64,000 nt of DNA, taken from the NCBI GenBank assembly GCA_963828405.1, contig CAWHEG010000002.1, positions 1 to 64,000 on the forward strand, written 5' to 3'. Under the pieces are notes generated by a model. That model was not told where the DNA came from, did no database searches, and saw only the letters and a program-made list of their open reading frames with translations. This document shows, piece after piece, positions 39,633 to 48,131 of the stretch; position 1 is the stretch's first letter; each line of letters begins with the position of its first letter. Made by a program: the position numbers and the translations under genes. The stretch is from JANMJD01 sp963828405. Lineage in GTDB: Bacteria > Actinomycetota > Acidimicrobiia > Acidimicrobiales > Ilumatobacteraceae.

Positions 39633-40781
39633 GTGCGCATCGCCCTGCTCTCGTGGGACTACCCGCCACGATCGGTCGGCGGAATCGCCGCGCACGTCGT
39701 CGATCTGTCGCGCTCACTTGCCCGGGCCGGGCACGAGGTCACCGTCCTCACCGCCCGGACCCGGGGCACGGCGGCCGACGAGACCATCGAGGGCGTGCGT
39801 GTGCTGCGGGCCTCGACCGAGCTGCCCTGGCTGCCCTCCGACGACCCCGTCGCCCAGGCGGCCTCGGCCAACCATCACCTCGTGAAGCTGCTCCGCCTGT
39901 TCGACGGGTGGCGGCCCGACGTGGTCCATGCCCACGACTGGAACGTGTCGTGGGCGGCCGACACGCTCGCCGATCTCTGCCGGGCACCGCTGGTGGTCAC
40001 CTTCCACGGCACCGAACGGGGTCGGCACGGCGGTGAGGTGCCGGCCGGCGATCCGTCGGCGATCAACTCGGTCGAGGCCTGGCTGGCGTACCGGGCGGCG
40101 GGCATCATCTGCCTGTCGGACTTCATGTCCCAGCAGGTGATCGACGGTTTCGAGCTGCCGCCCGACCGGGTCACACGTGTGCCCAACGGGATGAGCGTCG
40201 AACGATGGGCGCCCGGTGACGAAGCGCCGCCGCGTGAGGTCCTCGTCGTCGCCTGGGGCCGCGTCGCCTACGAGAAGGGTTTCCAGGTCCTCGCCGGGGC
40301 CATCGCCCGCCTCCGCCACCGGGTGCCTGGGATCCACTGCGTCATCGCCGGGCGGGGCCCCTACCTGGCCGAGCTGCAGTTGCAGATCGATGTGGAGGGC
40401 GTCGGCGACCTCGTCCACCTCGCCGGCTTCGTCCCCGGTCACGAGCTTCGCAGCCTGTTGCACCGGGCGGGTTGCGTCGTGATCCCGTCGTTGTACGAGC
40501 CGTACGGCTTCGTGGCGCTCGAGGCGATGGCGGCCGGCGCCCCGGTGGTCGCCGCGCGCACCGGCGGGCTCACCGAGATCGTCGCCGGCACCGACGCCGG
40601 GCTGATGTTCGAACCGGGCAACCGCGACGAACTGGCCGACCGCATCTCCGAGGTGCTGACCGGCCCCGAGGTGGCGGGACGGCTGCAGCTGGGCGCCGCC
40701 GAGCTGCTCCGCGAGCACTACTCGTGGGGCGCGATCGCCCGCATGACGGCGGGCGTGTACGAGCGGCTGCTCGGCCGCTGA
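39633..40781 (+). CDS. Glycosyltransferase family 4 (glycogen/alpha-glucan synthase-like)
   Basis: 382 aa, GT-B fold. RIALLSWDYPPRSVGGIAAHVVDLSRSLARAG (Gly-rich nucleotide loop), DVVHAHDWNVSWAA, VVTFHGTERGRHGG, GIICLSDFMSQQV, VPNGMSVERW, VAWGRVAYEKGFQVL, and the donor site SLYEPYGFVALEAMAAGAPVVAARTGGL (E-x7-E). This fits GlgM/GlgA-like actinobacterial enzymes that extend alpha-glucans from ADP-glucose or make maltose-1-phosphate. Located between glgB and glgP, which supports a glycogen role. GTG start set by the -10 box and the RIALLSW N terminus. Confidence 0.88.
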   Translation: MRIALLSWDYPPRSVGGIAAHVVDLSRSLARAGHEVTVLTARTRGTAADETIEGVRVLRASTELPWLPSDDPVAQAASANHHLVKLLRLFDGWRPDVVHAHDWNVSWAADTLADLCRAPLVVTFHGTERGRHGGEVPAGDPSAINSVEAWLAYRAAGIICLSDFMSQQVIDGFELPPDRVTRVPNGMSVERWAPGDEAPPREVLVVAWGRVAYEKGFQVLAGAIARLRHRVPGIHCVIAGRGPYLAELQLQIDVEGVGDLVHLAGFVPGHELRSLLHRAGCVVIPSLYEPYGFVALEAMAAGAPVVAARTGGLTEIVAGTDAGLMFEPGNRDELADRISEVLTGPEVAGRLQLGAAELLREHYSWGAIARMTAGVYERLLGR

Positions 40782-40795
40782 TGCACGCGGAGCGG

Positions 40796-40801
40796 TAGGG
40801 T
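40796..40801 (+). promoter_or_regulatory. -10 box of glgP
   Basis: TAGGGT followed by eight bases and the ATG at 40810. Confidence 0.6.
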
Positions 40802-40809
40802 TGCCACCC

Positions 40810-43272
40810 ATGCGCGCCCTGCACCGGTTCCGGTACGAACCCCCGATTCCCGACGAGCTCGGCGGACTGCGCCGACTCGCCCTGAACCTGCGGTGGGCCT
40901 GGGACGAGCCGACGCGCCGGCTCTTCGAATCGATCGACCCGGCCCTGTGGGTGGAGTGCGGTGAGGATCCGGTGCGCCTCCTCGAGCATGTCGCGCCTTC
41001 CCGGTGGGCCGCCCTGTCCGACGATCCGTCGTTCGCCGTAGGGCTCTCCGATCGCCTCGCCGAACTCGACCGGGCCGTCGATGGACCGCGCTGGTTCCAG
41101 GAGCGATCCGACTCGGCGCTCGGCCTCGTCGCCTACTTCTCCCCCGAGTTCGGACTCACCGAGACGATCGCCCAGTACTCCGGCGGTCTCGGCGTCCTGG
41201 CCGGCGACCACCTGAAGGCCGCGTCCGACCTCGGCATCCCACTCGTCGGCGTCGGTCTGCTCTACCGCAACGGCTACTTCCGCCAGAGCCTCACGGCCGA
41301 CGGCTGGCAGACGGAGCGCTTCCCCGACCAGGATCCGGCCGGCTTGGCGATGGCGCCGACCGGCGTGCAGATCAGCCTCGACGTCGGCGGCGAGCACGTG
41401 GCGGTGGCCGTCTGGCTCGTCGAGGTCGGCCGCACGCGGCTCTATCTCCTCGACACCGATGTCGAGGGCAACTCGCCCGACGTCCGCGGGATCACGGACC
41501 GGCTGTACGGCGGCGACGTCGAGCACCGCCTCCGCCAGGAGATCGTGCTCGGCATCGGCGGGGTCCGAGCGTTGCGGGCCCTCGGGATACACCCCGAGGT
41601 GTTCCACACCAACGAGGGCCATGCCGGGTTCCTCTCGCTGGAGCGGATCCGCGAGCACGTCACCGCCGGCTTCGGCCTGGCCGACGCCATCGAGGCAGTG
41701 CGGGCGGGTGGTGTGTTCACCACCCACACTCCGGTCCCGGCGGGGATCGACCGCTTCCCGGTCGAGCTGATGCAGAAGTACTTCGGCGGATTCGCCGCCC
41801 AGCTGGGCATCACCACCGAGCAGCTGATGACGTTCGGTCTGCGCGCCGACGAGGACGACTCGCGGTTCAACATGGCCGTGATGAGCCTGCGGCTCGCCGG
41901 GCGTGCCAACGCGGTGGCCAAGTTGCACGGTGATGTCAGCCGCCAGATGTTCCAGGGGCTGTGGCCCGACCTGCCCGTGTCGGAGGTCCCGATCGGCTCG
42001 GTGACCAACGGGGTCCATGCCCACACCTGGGTGGCGCCGCGCATCGTCGACCTGCTCGACCAGGGGATACATCCGATCTGGGACGGCGCCGACGCGGCGG
42101 CCTGGGACGCGGCCGCCAAGCTCGACGACGCCGAGGTCTGGGCCGCGCGCAACGCCGGACGGTCCCAACTCGTCGGCGCGGTGCGCGCCCGCCTCCAGCG
42201 CGACGTGCTCGATCCGGACGCGTTGACGATCGGCTTCGCCCGGCGGTTCGCCACCTACAAGCGGGCCTCGTTGCTGCTCTCGCAGGCCGAACGCCTCGCC
42301 GCCATCCTCGGCTCGGCGGATCGGCCGGTGCAGTTCGTGTTCGCCGGCAAGGCCCACCCGGCCGACGAGCCGGGCAAGCAGATGATCCAGGTGATCGAGC
42401 AGTTCGGGCGCACCAACCAGGCGTACGGCCGGTTCATCTTCCTCCCCGACTACGACATGGCCGTCGCCCGCACGATGTACGCCGGGTGCGACGTCTGGCT
42501 GAACAACCCCCGGCGGCCCCAGGAGGCCTGCGGCACCTCGGGGATGAAGGCGGCGCTCAACGGCGCGCTCAACTGCTCGATCCTCGACGGGTGGTGGGAC
42601 GAGGCCTACGACGGGCGCAACGGCTGGTCGATCGATTCCTTCGAGGACCACGGTGACCTCGCCTGGCGCGACCGAATGGAGGCCGAGAGCCTGTTCCACC
42701 GGCTCGAGGACGACATCGTCCCCACGTTCTACGACCGCACCGACGGTCTGCCCCGGCGATGGCTCGAGATGGTCAAGCACGGTTGGGCGACGATCGGGCC
42801 GGCCTTCACGGCGTCGCGGATGGTGCGCGAGTACGTCACCGAGATGTACGAGCCGGCGGCGCGCCAGACCAACCTGCTCGCCGCCGACGGCGGCGCCGGG
42901 GCCCGCGAGCTGGCCGCGTGGAAGACCCGGGTGCTGGCCGCCTGGCCGCACGTCCGCGTCACGGTCCCCGAACCGGGCATCACCCACCCGACCGGTGAGC
43001 GCCGCGTCGTGGCCCACGTCGAGCTCCCCGGGCTCGGCGCCTCCGACGTCGCCGCCCAACTGGTCCACGGCCCGCTCGGACAGGAGGCCGAGATCGTCGC
43101 GCCGACCATCGTCCCGATGGAGCTCGTGGCCGACGGTACGGCCTGGCGCGCCGAGCAGACGTTCGTCCCCTCGTCCGGCGGGTCGTACGGCTGCACGGTG
43201 CGGGTGATCCCGGTCCACGCCGGGCAGTCGCACCCACTCGAGCTCGGCCGGATCACCTGGGCCGTTCGCTGA
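40810..43272 (+). CDS. glgP: Alpha-glucan phosphorylase with DUF3417 domain
   Basis: 820 aa. Starts with the DUF3417 domain (IPDELGGLRRLALNLRWAWDEPTRRLF), then the phosphorylase body: VAYFSPEFGLTETIAQYSGGLGVLAGDHLKAASDLGIP, FHTNEGHAGFLSLERI, TTHTPVPAGIDRF, VTNGVHAHTW, FARRFATYKRA and the PLP-lysine region EACGTSGMKAALNGALNCSILDGWWDE. Releases glucose-1-phosphate from glycogen; this type also includes maltodextrin phosphorylases. Its last codons lie in a 20-bp tandem duplication. Confidence 0.95.
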   Translation: MRALHRFRYEPPIPDELGGLRRLALNLRWAWDEPTRRLFESIDPALWVECGEDPVRLLEHVAPSRWAALSDDPSFAVGLSDRLAELDRAVDGPRWFQERSDSALGLVAYFSPEFGLTETIAQYSGGLGVLAGDHLKAASDLGIPLVGVGLLYRNGYFRQSLTADGWQTERFPDQDPAGLAMAPTGVQISLDVGGEHVAVAVWLVEVGRTRLYLLDTDVEGNSPDVRGITDRLYGGDVEHRLRQEIVLGIGGVRALRALGIHPEVFHTNEGHAGFLSLERIREHVTAGFGLADAIEAVRAGGVFTTHTPVPAGIDRFPVELMQKYFGGFAAQLGITTEQLMTFGLRADEDDSRFNMAVMSLRLAGRANAVAKLHGDVSRQMFQGLWPDLPVSEVPIGSVTNGVHAHTWVAPRIVDLLDQGIHPIWDGADAAAWDAAAKLDDAEVWAARNAGRSQLVGAVRARLQRDVLDPDALTIGFARRFATYKRASLLLSQAERLAAILGSADRPVQFVFAGKAHPADEPGKQMIQVIEQFGRTNQAYGRFIFLPDYDMAVARTMYAGCDVWLNNPRRPQEACGTSGMKAALNGALNCSILDGWWDEAYDGRNGWSIDSFEDHGDLAWRDRMEAESLFHRLEDDIVPTFYDRTDGLPRRWLEMVKHGWATIGPAFTASRMVREYVTEMYEPAARQTNLLAADGGAGARELAAWKTRVLAAWPHVRVTVPEPGITHPTGERRVVAHVELPGLGASDVAAQLVHGPLGQEAEIVAPTIVPMELVADGTAWRAEQTFVPSSGGSYGCTVRVIPVHAGQSHPLELGRITWAVR

Positions 43273-43290
43273 TCGCCTGGGCCGTTCGCT
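43251..43290 (+). repeat. 20-bp tandem duplication at the glgP stop
   Basis: GATCACCTGGGCCGTTCGCT (43251-43270) is repeated as GATCGCCTGGGCCGTTCGCT (43271-43290), one base different. The stop codon lies at the boundary, so the second copy is untranslated. Confidence 0.85.
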
Positions 43291-43312
43291 GATCGATGTC
43301 GTCGTCGCTCCG

Positions 43313-43335
43313 GCGTCACCCGACAGGGTGGACGC
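43313..43335. terminator. Hairpin terminator between convergent genes
   Basis: GCGTCACCC, loop GACA, GGGTGGACGC: a 9-bp stem with one bulged G, between glgP and the GGDEF-EAL gene. It touches the stop codon of the latter. Confidence 0.55.
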
Positions 43336-45651
43336 TCAGCCGGACGACGGGGCGCCGAGCGACACCCGTTGGTAGGTGCGGTCCGAGCTGGCCAGCCAGT
43401 CCAGCAGCGCCTCGATCGGCAGCGGTCGGGCGATCAGGTAGCCCTGCCCCATCGTGCAGCCCCAGCCGATCAGCACCTCGAGCGTCCGCGGGTCCTCGAT
43501 ACCCTCGGCGACGACGTCCATCCTCAGGCTCGTGCCGAGGGCGATCGTCGACCGTACGATCACCTCGTCGATCTCGCTGTGCTCCATCGCGCCGATGAAC
43601 TGCCGATCGATCTTGAGCACGTCGACGGCCAGCTCCTTGAGGTGCACGAACGAGGCGTAGCCGGTGCCGAAGTCGTCGAGTGCCACGCGAACCCCGATCT
43701 CGCGCAGCCGGTCGAGGCACTCACGGGCCCGGTCGCGCTCGATCAGCATCGCGCTCTCGGTGATCTCCACGATCACCCGGATCAGCGGACGCTCGACGTC
43801 GTCGAGCAGTTGGGCGATCTCCTCGACGACCGCGGTGTCACGTAGCGACACCCCGGCCAGGTTGATCGCCACGGCGATGTCCGCTCCCGCGGCATGCCAG
43901 CGCCCGGCGTCGGCGATCGCCTGGCGGACCACCGCCGTGGTCAGGTTGCGGATCAGCCCGGCCCGCTCGGCGATCGGGACGAAGACCTCCGGGCCGAGCA
44001 TTCCCCGCTGCGGGTGCGGCCAGCGCACGAGCGCCTCGACCGAGCGGACGTCGCCGCTGACCAGCTCGATGATCGGCTGGTAGTGGATCTCGAGGCCGCC
44101 CGAATCGATCGCCGTGCGCAGTTCGTTGACGAAGCCGAGGTGGTTCTCGCCGTAGGGGTCGCGGTCGGCGTGGTACAACGCCCAGCCGCGGCCGCTCGTC
44201 TTGGCGTCGTACATCGCCATGTCGGCACGCTGCAGCACGGTGTGCACATCCTCGCCGTGGGCAGGCACCAGGGCGATCCCGACGCTCCCGCCGATCTGCA
44301 CCGTCACGTCGCCGAGCCCGAACGGCTTGTCGAGCTCGGCGCGGATGCGGCGGGCGACGACGCTGGCCCCCTCGGCCGAGTCGATCTCACCGAGCAGCAC
44401 CCCGAACTCGTCGCCGCCCAGCCGAGCCACGACGTCGTCGGGTCGAACGCAATTGCGCAGCCGCTGGCTGACGACGCGCAGCAGGGCGTCGCCCTGGTGA
44501 TGACCGAGGGTGTCGTTGACCTCTTTGAACCGATCGAGGTCGAGCATCATCACGGCGCTGATCCGGTCGTCGTCGCGGTCCTCGAACGCCTGGACGATCG
44601 CCCGGTGGAGGAAGGTGCGATTGGGCAGGCCGGTGAGCGCGTCGGTCTCGGCGGCCCGCTGGAAGCGCCGGGCGTTCATCCACATCGCCCAGATCCACAA
44701 CACGGCGAGCAGCGCGGCGATCGCCGAGAGGAGGAACTGCAGCGGGCTCCACTGGCCGTACCATCCGCCGACGCTCGTCTCGCCGACCACGATGTACCAG
44801 GCGTTTCCCTCGTTGGGCCCGGTGCTGAGCCGGCGGAAGGCGATCCGTTCCCGGCCCAACGACATCACCCCCTGGGCCCTCCCCGCGGCGACGAGTGCGT
44901 CGAATCGGTGGTCGGCCTGGCGCCCGAGCGGCGCTCCGGCCGCCTGGGGTAGCGCCGAATCCATCACCACGCGGCCCGAGTCGGCGTTGACGACGATCAC
45001 CTCGGAGTGCCCCGGGTGGCCGGTGACCTGCGTCCGCAGGCTCTCGATGGTCAGTTCGAAGTGGACCAGGCCGCGGACCTCGCCGGTGGCGTCGGCGATC
45101 GGCGTGCTCTGCGAGAGCACCCAGTCCCCCGTATCGGGGGACTGGTACGGACTGCTCAGGTAGGTCTCGCCGACCGGGAGCGCCAGGCTCGGGGCGAAGA
45201 AGCCGTTGCGCCGCTCGTCGGTGGACAGCAACGCCGGCGACGCGGCCACCCCGTGGACGATCCGGGCGTTCTCGGCGCCGGAGCGGTCGATGAAGCACAC
45301 CTCGGCGAGCTGGCCGTCGTACAGGGTCTCGACGAACCTCAGGGCCGAATGGACATCTTCCATCGTGGTCGCATCCTCGGCGATCGTCACCTCCCGGGCG
45401 GCGGGCAGATCGTAGAAGTCGCCGAACGCCGAGTTCTGGCCGAGCAGCAGTGTCACGTCCTGGGAACGCCGGACGAAGTCGCTCAACGCCGTGACGCGGA
45501 TCTCCACCTCGACCGACAGCGAGTCGTCGAGGTCACGACGGGCCCGATCTCGGCCGATCAGGACGCCGCCGAGAACCGTGGCGACGAGCAGGCCGAGGCC
45601 GACCACGAGCCCGGCCGACCGCCGGTGCTCGGCGAGATGAAGCAGGCGCAC
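43336..45651 (-). CDS. Membrane GGDEF-EAL protein (cyclic di-GMP turnover)
   Basis: 771 aa. Transmembrane helix (AGLVVGLGLLVATVLGGVLIG), an extracytoplasmic sensor of about 270 residues resembling dCache (GQLAEVCFIDRSGAENARIV, SSPYQSPDTGDWVLSQSTPI, GLVHFELTIESLRTQV), a second helix (LQFLLSAIAALLAVLWIWAMW), a GGDEF domain with intact ARLGGDEFG and an inhibitory RPDD site, then an EAL domain with VEALVRW, ITESAML, ALDDFGTGYASF and LKIDRQFI. Both catalytic sites look functional, so the sensor may decide between synthesis and breakdown. The 176 bases between this gene and the next (45652-45827) show no riboswitch or promoter I can name. Confidence 0.93.
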   Translation of the reverse strand: MRLLHLAEHRRSAGLVVGLGLLVATVLGGVLIGRDRARRDLDDSLSVEVEIRVTALSDFVRRSQDVTLLLGQNSAFGDFYDLPAAREVTIAEDATTMEDVHSALRFVETLYDGQLAEVCFIDRSGAENARIVHGVAASPALLSTDERRNGFFAPSLALPVGETYLSSPYQSPDTGDWVLSQSTPIADATGEVRGLVHFELTIESLRTQVTGHPGHSEVIVVNADSGRVVMDSALPQAAGAPLGRQADHRFDALVAAGRAQGVMSLGRERIAFRRLSTGPNEGNAWYIVVGETSVGGWYGQWSPLQFLLSAIAALLAVLWIWAMWMNARRFQRAAETDALTGLPNRTFLHRAIVQAFEDRDDDRISAVMMLDLDRFKEVNDTLGHHQGDALLRVVSQRLRNCVRPDDVVARLGGDEFGVLLGEIDSAEGASVVARRIRAELDKPFGLGDVTVQIGGSVGIALVPAHGEDVHTVLQRADMAMYDAKTSGRGWALYHADRDPYGENHLGFVNELRTAIDSGGLEIHYQPIIELVSGDVRSVEALVRWPHPQRGMLGPEVFVPIAERAGLIRNLTTAVVRQAIADAGRWHAAGADIAVAINLAGVSLRDTAVVEEIAQLLDDVERPLIRVIVEITESAMLIERDRARECLDRLREIGVRVALDDFGTGYASFVHLKELAVDVLKIDRQFIGAMEHSEIDEVIVRSTIALGTSLRMDVVAEGIEDPRTLEVLIGWGCTMGQGYLIARPLPIEALLDWLASSDRTYQRVSLGAPSSG

Positions 45652-45827
45652 GAGGCCGTCAGCCCGAGGCGCGGACGCTGGACGGCGCTTCCGAACCCAG
45701 GCTCATCGATCACTCCCTCGCAACGTGGTCAGTCAACCGCTCAACATCACCATACGCCGCTGCGAGGCGTTCTGGGGCGCGGGTGCCGGCGCGTTTGTCG
45801 GCACGGACAGCGGCCCGATCGGGGAGC

Positions 45828-46610
45828 TCAGCGACCGGTGAACGCCGCCTTGCCGGGACCGTGCTCGAGGAAGCTGGTCACGCCGATGCGGCTGTCCGCC
45901 GAGTCGAACACCTCGGTGAACAGCCGTCGCTCGAGATGGAGGCCGTCGGCCAGCGAACCGCTGAGGCCCTCGTCGATCGCCCGCTTGGCGAGGCCCTGGG
46001 CCACCAGGGCTCCGCGGGCCACCTCGCCGGCCATGGCCAGGGCCCGCTCGTGGAGCTGCTCGGGCTCGACGACCTCGTCGGCCAGGCCGATCCGCAGGGC
46101 TTCGTCGGCGCGTACCTGCCGACCGGTCAGGCACATCTCCTTGGCCCGCGACGCACCGACGGTCCGGGCAAGACGTTGCGTTCCTCCACCCCCCGGAATG
46201 ATCCCGAGCAGGATCTCCGGCTGACCGAACACCGCCCGGGTCGAGGCGATGCGGTAGTCGCAGGCCAGCGCCAGCTCGCATCCGCCGCCCAGGGCGTAGC
46301 CGGCGACGGCGGCGATGACGAAGCGGGGGATGCCGGCGAGCGTGTCGAGGGCCACGTGGAAGGCGCGGGTGATCACCGCCGCCTCCTCGGGCCCGCCGAA
46401 CTCGGCGATGTCGGCCCCGGCGGCGAAGATCCGCTCGCCACCCGTGACGACGACCGCACCCGGCGGGTCGACGGTGAGCAGCTCGCCGATCGCCGTCAGC
46501 TCACCGAGCAGGCCGCTCGACAGCGCGTTGACCTTCGGATGGTTCAGCGTGACCACGGCCACGCCGTCGTCGCGTCGAGTGAGCAGGACGAGGGCGGGTT
46601 CGTCGGTCAT
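45828..46610 (-). CDS. Enoyl-CoA hydratase/isomerase
   Basis: 260 aa crotonase. VVTLNHPKVNALSSGLL, oxyanion-hole segment GERIFAAGADIAEF, VIAAVAGYALGGGCELALACDYRIAS, FGQPEILLGIIPGGGGTQRLARTVG (both catalytic Glu positions, FGQPE and GIIPGGG, present). Beta-oxidation hydratase most likely. ATG at 46610 with TACCGT (minus sense, 46617-46622) six bases upstream. Downstream of meaB, 38 bases apart. Confidence 0.92.
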   Translation of the reverse strand: MTDEPALVLLTRRDDGVAVVTLNHPKVNALSSGLLGELTAIGELLTVDPPGAVVVTGGERIFAAGADIAEFGGPEEAAVITRAFHVALDTLAGIPRFVIAAVAGYALGGGCELALACDYRIASTRAVFGQPEILLGIIPGGGGTQRLARTVGASRAKEMCLTGRQVRADEALRIGLADEVVEPEQLHERALAMAGEVARGALVAQGLAKRAIDEGLSGSLADGLHLERRLFTEVFDSADSRIGVTSFLEHGPGKAAFTGR

Positions 46611-46616
46611 GCACCG

Positions 46617-46622
46617 ACGGTA
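46617..46622 (-). promoter_or_regulatory. -10 box of enoyl-CoA hydratase gene
   Basis: TACCGT in the minus sense, six bases before the ATG at 46610. Confidence 0.55.
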
Positions 46623-46648
46623 GTCGCCGCCGCCGGCGCTGCGCCGCG

Positions 46649-47611
46649 TCAGCCGCCGACGCCGCCGAGCATCTCGTCGGCCGCGCTCCACGGATCGATC
46701 GTGCGGTGGTACACGGCGTCGGTCAGGGCGTCCCAGCGATCACCGGTGCAGAGCTCGCGGGCCCGCTGCTCCAATCGGCGGGCGACGATCTCGCGCAACT
46801 CGTGGCGCAGGCGGAACTCCCGGCGCCGGGCGAGCTCTCCGCTCTCGGTGATGAACTCCCGATGGCGGCCGACGGCGTCCCACAACTCCACCACGCCCTT
46901 GCCCTCGATCGCCACGGCGGCCAGGATCGGCGGCCGCCAGGCATCGTGAGCCAGATCGGACAGGTCGAGCATCTGGTCGAGATCGCGCCGCGTCTCGTCC
47001 ACCCCCTTGCGGTCGGCCTTGTTGATCACGAAGACGTCGGCGATCTCCATCAGGCCGGCCTTGTTGGCCTGCACCGAGTCACCCCACCCCGGATTGACGA
47101 CGACGACCGTCGTGTCGGCCTTTCCGGCGATCTCGACCTCGACCTGGCCGACGCCGACCGTCTCGACGAGCACCCAGCCGCGTCCGACGGCGTCGAGCAG
47201 GCGGATCGCCTCGGGGGTGGACAGCGACAACCCGCCGAGATGGCCGCGGGTTGCCATCGAGCGGATGAACACCCCCGGGTCGGTGGCATGATCCTGCATC
47301 CGCACGCGGTCGCCGAGGATGGCGCCGCCGGTGAACGGCGACGACGGGTCGATGGCCAGGATGGCGACCTCGAGGTCCATCGAGCGGAGGTGCCCGATGA
47401 TCGCGCTGGTCAGGGTCGACTTGCCGGCCCCGGGGGCTCCGGTCAGCCCGACCGTGTAGGAGTTGCCACCCTTCGGGTACGACAGCCTCCCGATCGTGCG
47501 GGCATCGTCGCCACCGCGCTCGATCAACGACATCAACCGGGCCAACGAGCCCCGGTCGCCGGCGACCGCGGCGACGAAGAGCTCGCCGGCGTCCCTCGAC
47601 CGGGCAGCCAT
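46649..47611 (-). CDS. meaB: Methylmalonyl-CoA mutase-associated GTPase MeaB
   Basis: 320 aa G3E GTPase. Walker A GLTGAPGAGKSTLTSA, DPSSPFTGGAILGDRVRM, metal/switch region FIRSMATRGHLGGLS, Walker B VLVETVGVGQVEVEIA (Glu motif), base recognition INKADRKG. Protects and loads B12-dependent methylmalonyl-CoA mutase. The mutase subunits are not in the window. ATG overlaps the nfu stop as TGATG. Confidence 0.93.
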   Translation of the reverse strand: MAARSRDAGELFVAAVAGDRGSLARLMSLIERGGDDARTIGRLSYPKGGNSYTVGLTGAPGAGKSTLTSAIIGHLRSMDLEVAILAIDPSSPFTGGAILGDRVRMQDHATDPGVFIRSMATRGHLGGLSLSTPEAIRLLDAVGRGWVLVETVGVGQVEVEIAGKADTTVVVVNPGWGDSVQANKAGLMEIADVFVINKADRKGVDETRRDLDQMLDLSDLAHDAWRPPILAAVAIEGKGVVELWDAVGRHREFITESGELARRREFRLRHELREIVARRLEQRARELCTGDRWDALTDAVYHRTIDPWSAADEMLGGVGG

Positions 47612-47856
47612 CAGACGGTTTCGAGCTCGACGTTGACCACTTCGGTGACCCCGTCGACGCGATCGCGCATGATCCGTTCGATGCCCGCCTTGAGCGTCTG
47701 GGTCGAGGCCGGGCAGGTGCCGCATGCGCCGATCAGGGTGACCGAGACGATGCCGGTGACCTCGTCGACATCGCGCAGGATGATGTCACCGCCGTCGGCG
47801 TGCAACGCCGGGCGGATCGCTTCGATCGTCTCTTCGACCTGGGTGCGCATGCTCAC
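47611..47856 (-). CDS. NifU C-terminal-domain (Nfu-type) Fe-S scaffold
   Basis: 81 aa. RTQVEETIEAIRPALHADGGDI, then IVSVTLIGACGTCPASTQTLKAGIERIM: the CxxC that bridges a 4Fe-4S cluster between two subunits. Stand-alone Nfu domain of normal size. Coupled to meaB. No Isc/Suf genes adjacent. Confidence 0.92.
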   Translation of the reverse strand: MSMRTQVEETIEAIRPALHADGGDIILRDVDEVTGIVSVTLIGACGTCPASTQTLKAGIERIMRDRVDGVTEVVNVELETV

Positions 47857-47920
47857 GCTTCAACCTTGCTCGGGCCTCGTCCCACGGACGTGGGCGGTGT
47901 CATTCAACCAGCTCGACGCC

Positions 47921-47926
47921 TACGAT
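47921..47926 (+). promoter_or_regulatory. -10 box of small membrane protein gene
   Basis: TACGAT followed by eight bases and the ATG at 47935. Confidence 0.5.
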
Positions 47927-47934
47927 TCCCACCC

Positions 47935-48090
47935 ATGCATGCGTCATCGGCCACAGTCGCCGGCCTGTTGGCGCACCAGGGCGGCTGGGACGAGATCGTC
48001 TTCGTCCTCGCTCCGATCACGGTGATCTCGGCGCTGATCCTGCTCGCCCGGCGGCGGATCGGGGCCCCACCCGGACGTGGCCGGCCGTGA
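47935..48090 (+). CDS. Small single-pass membrane protein
   Basis: 51 aa. A transmembrane helix (EIVFVLAPITVISALILLA) with a basic C-terminal tail (RRRIGAPPGRGRP), N terminus outside by the positive-inside rule. Good leaderless promoter at 47921 and a hairpin after the stop support it as real. Function unknown. Confidence 0.6.
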   Translation: MHASSATVAGLLAHQGGWDEIVFVLAPITVISALILLARRRIGAPPGRGRP

Positions 48091-48099
48091 ACAGCCGAT

Positions 48100-48131
48100 C
48101 GACATCAGCCGATCGTGATCAGCTGATGTCG
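48100..48131. terminator. Hairpin shared by convergent small gene and murA
   Basis: CGACATCAGC (48100-48109) pairs with GCTGATGTCG (48122-48131). The loop carries GATCGTGATC, which can fold further. The right arm encodes the last codons of murA. Confidence 0.6.

Noticed and set aside
45652..45827. Cyclic di-GMP riboswitch before the GGDEF-EAL gene
   Set aside because: No GEMM-type core or conserved tetraloop/receptor could be found in this stretch on either strand.
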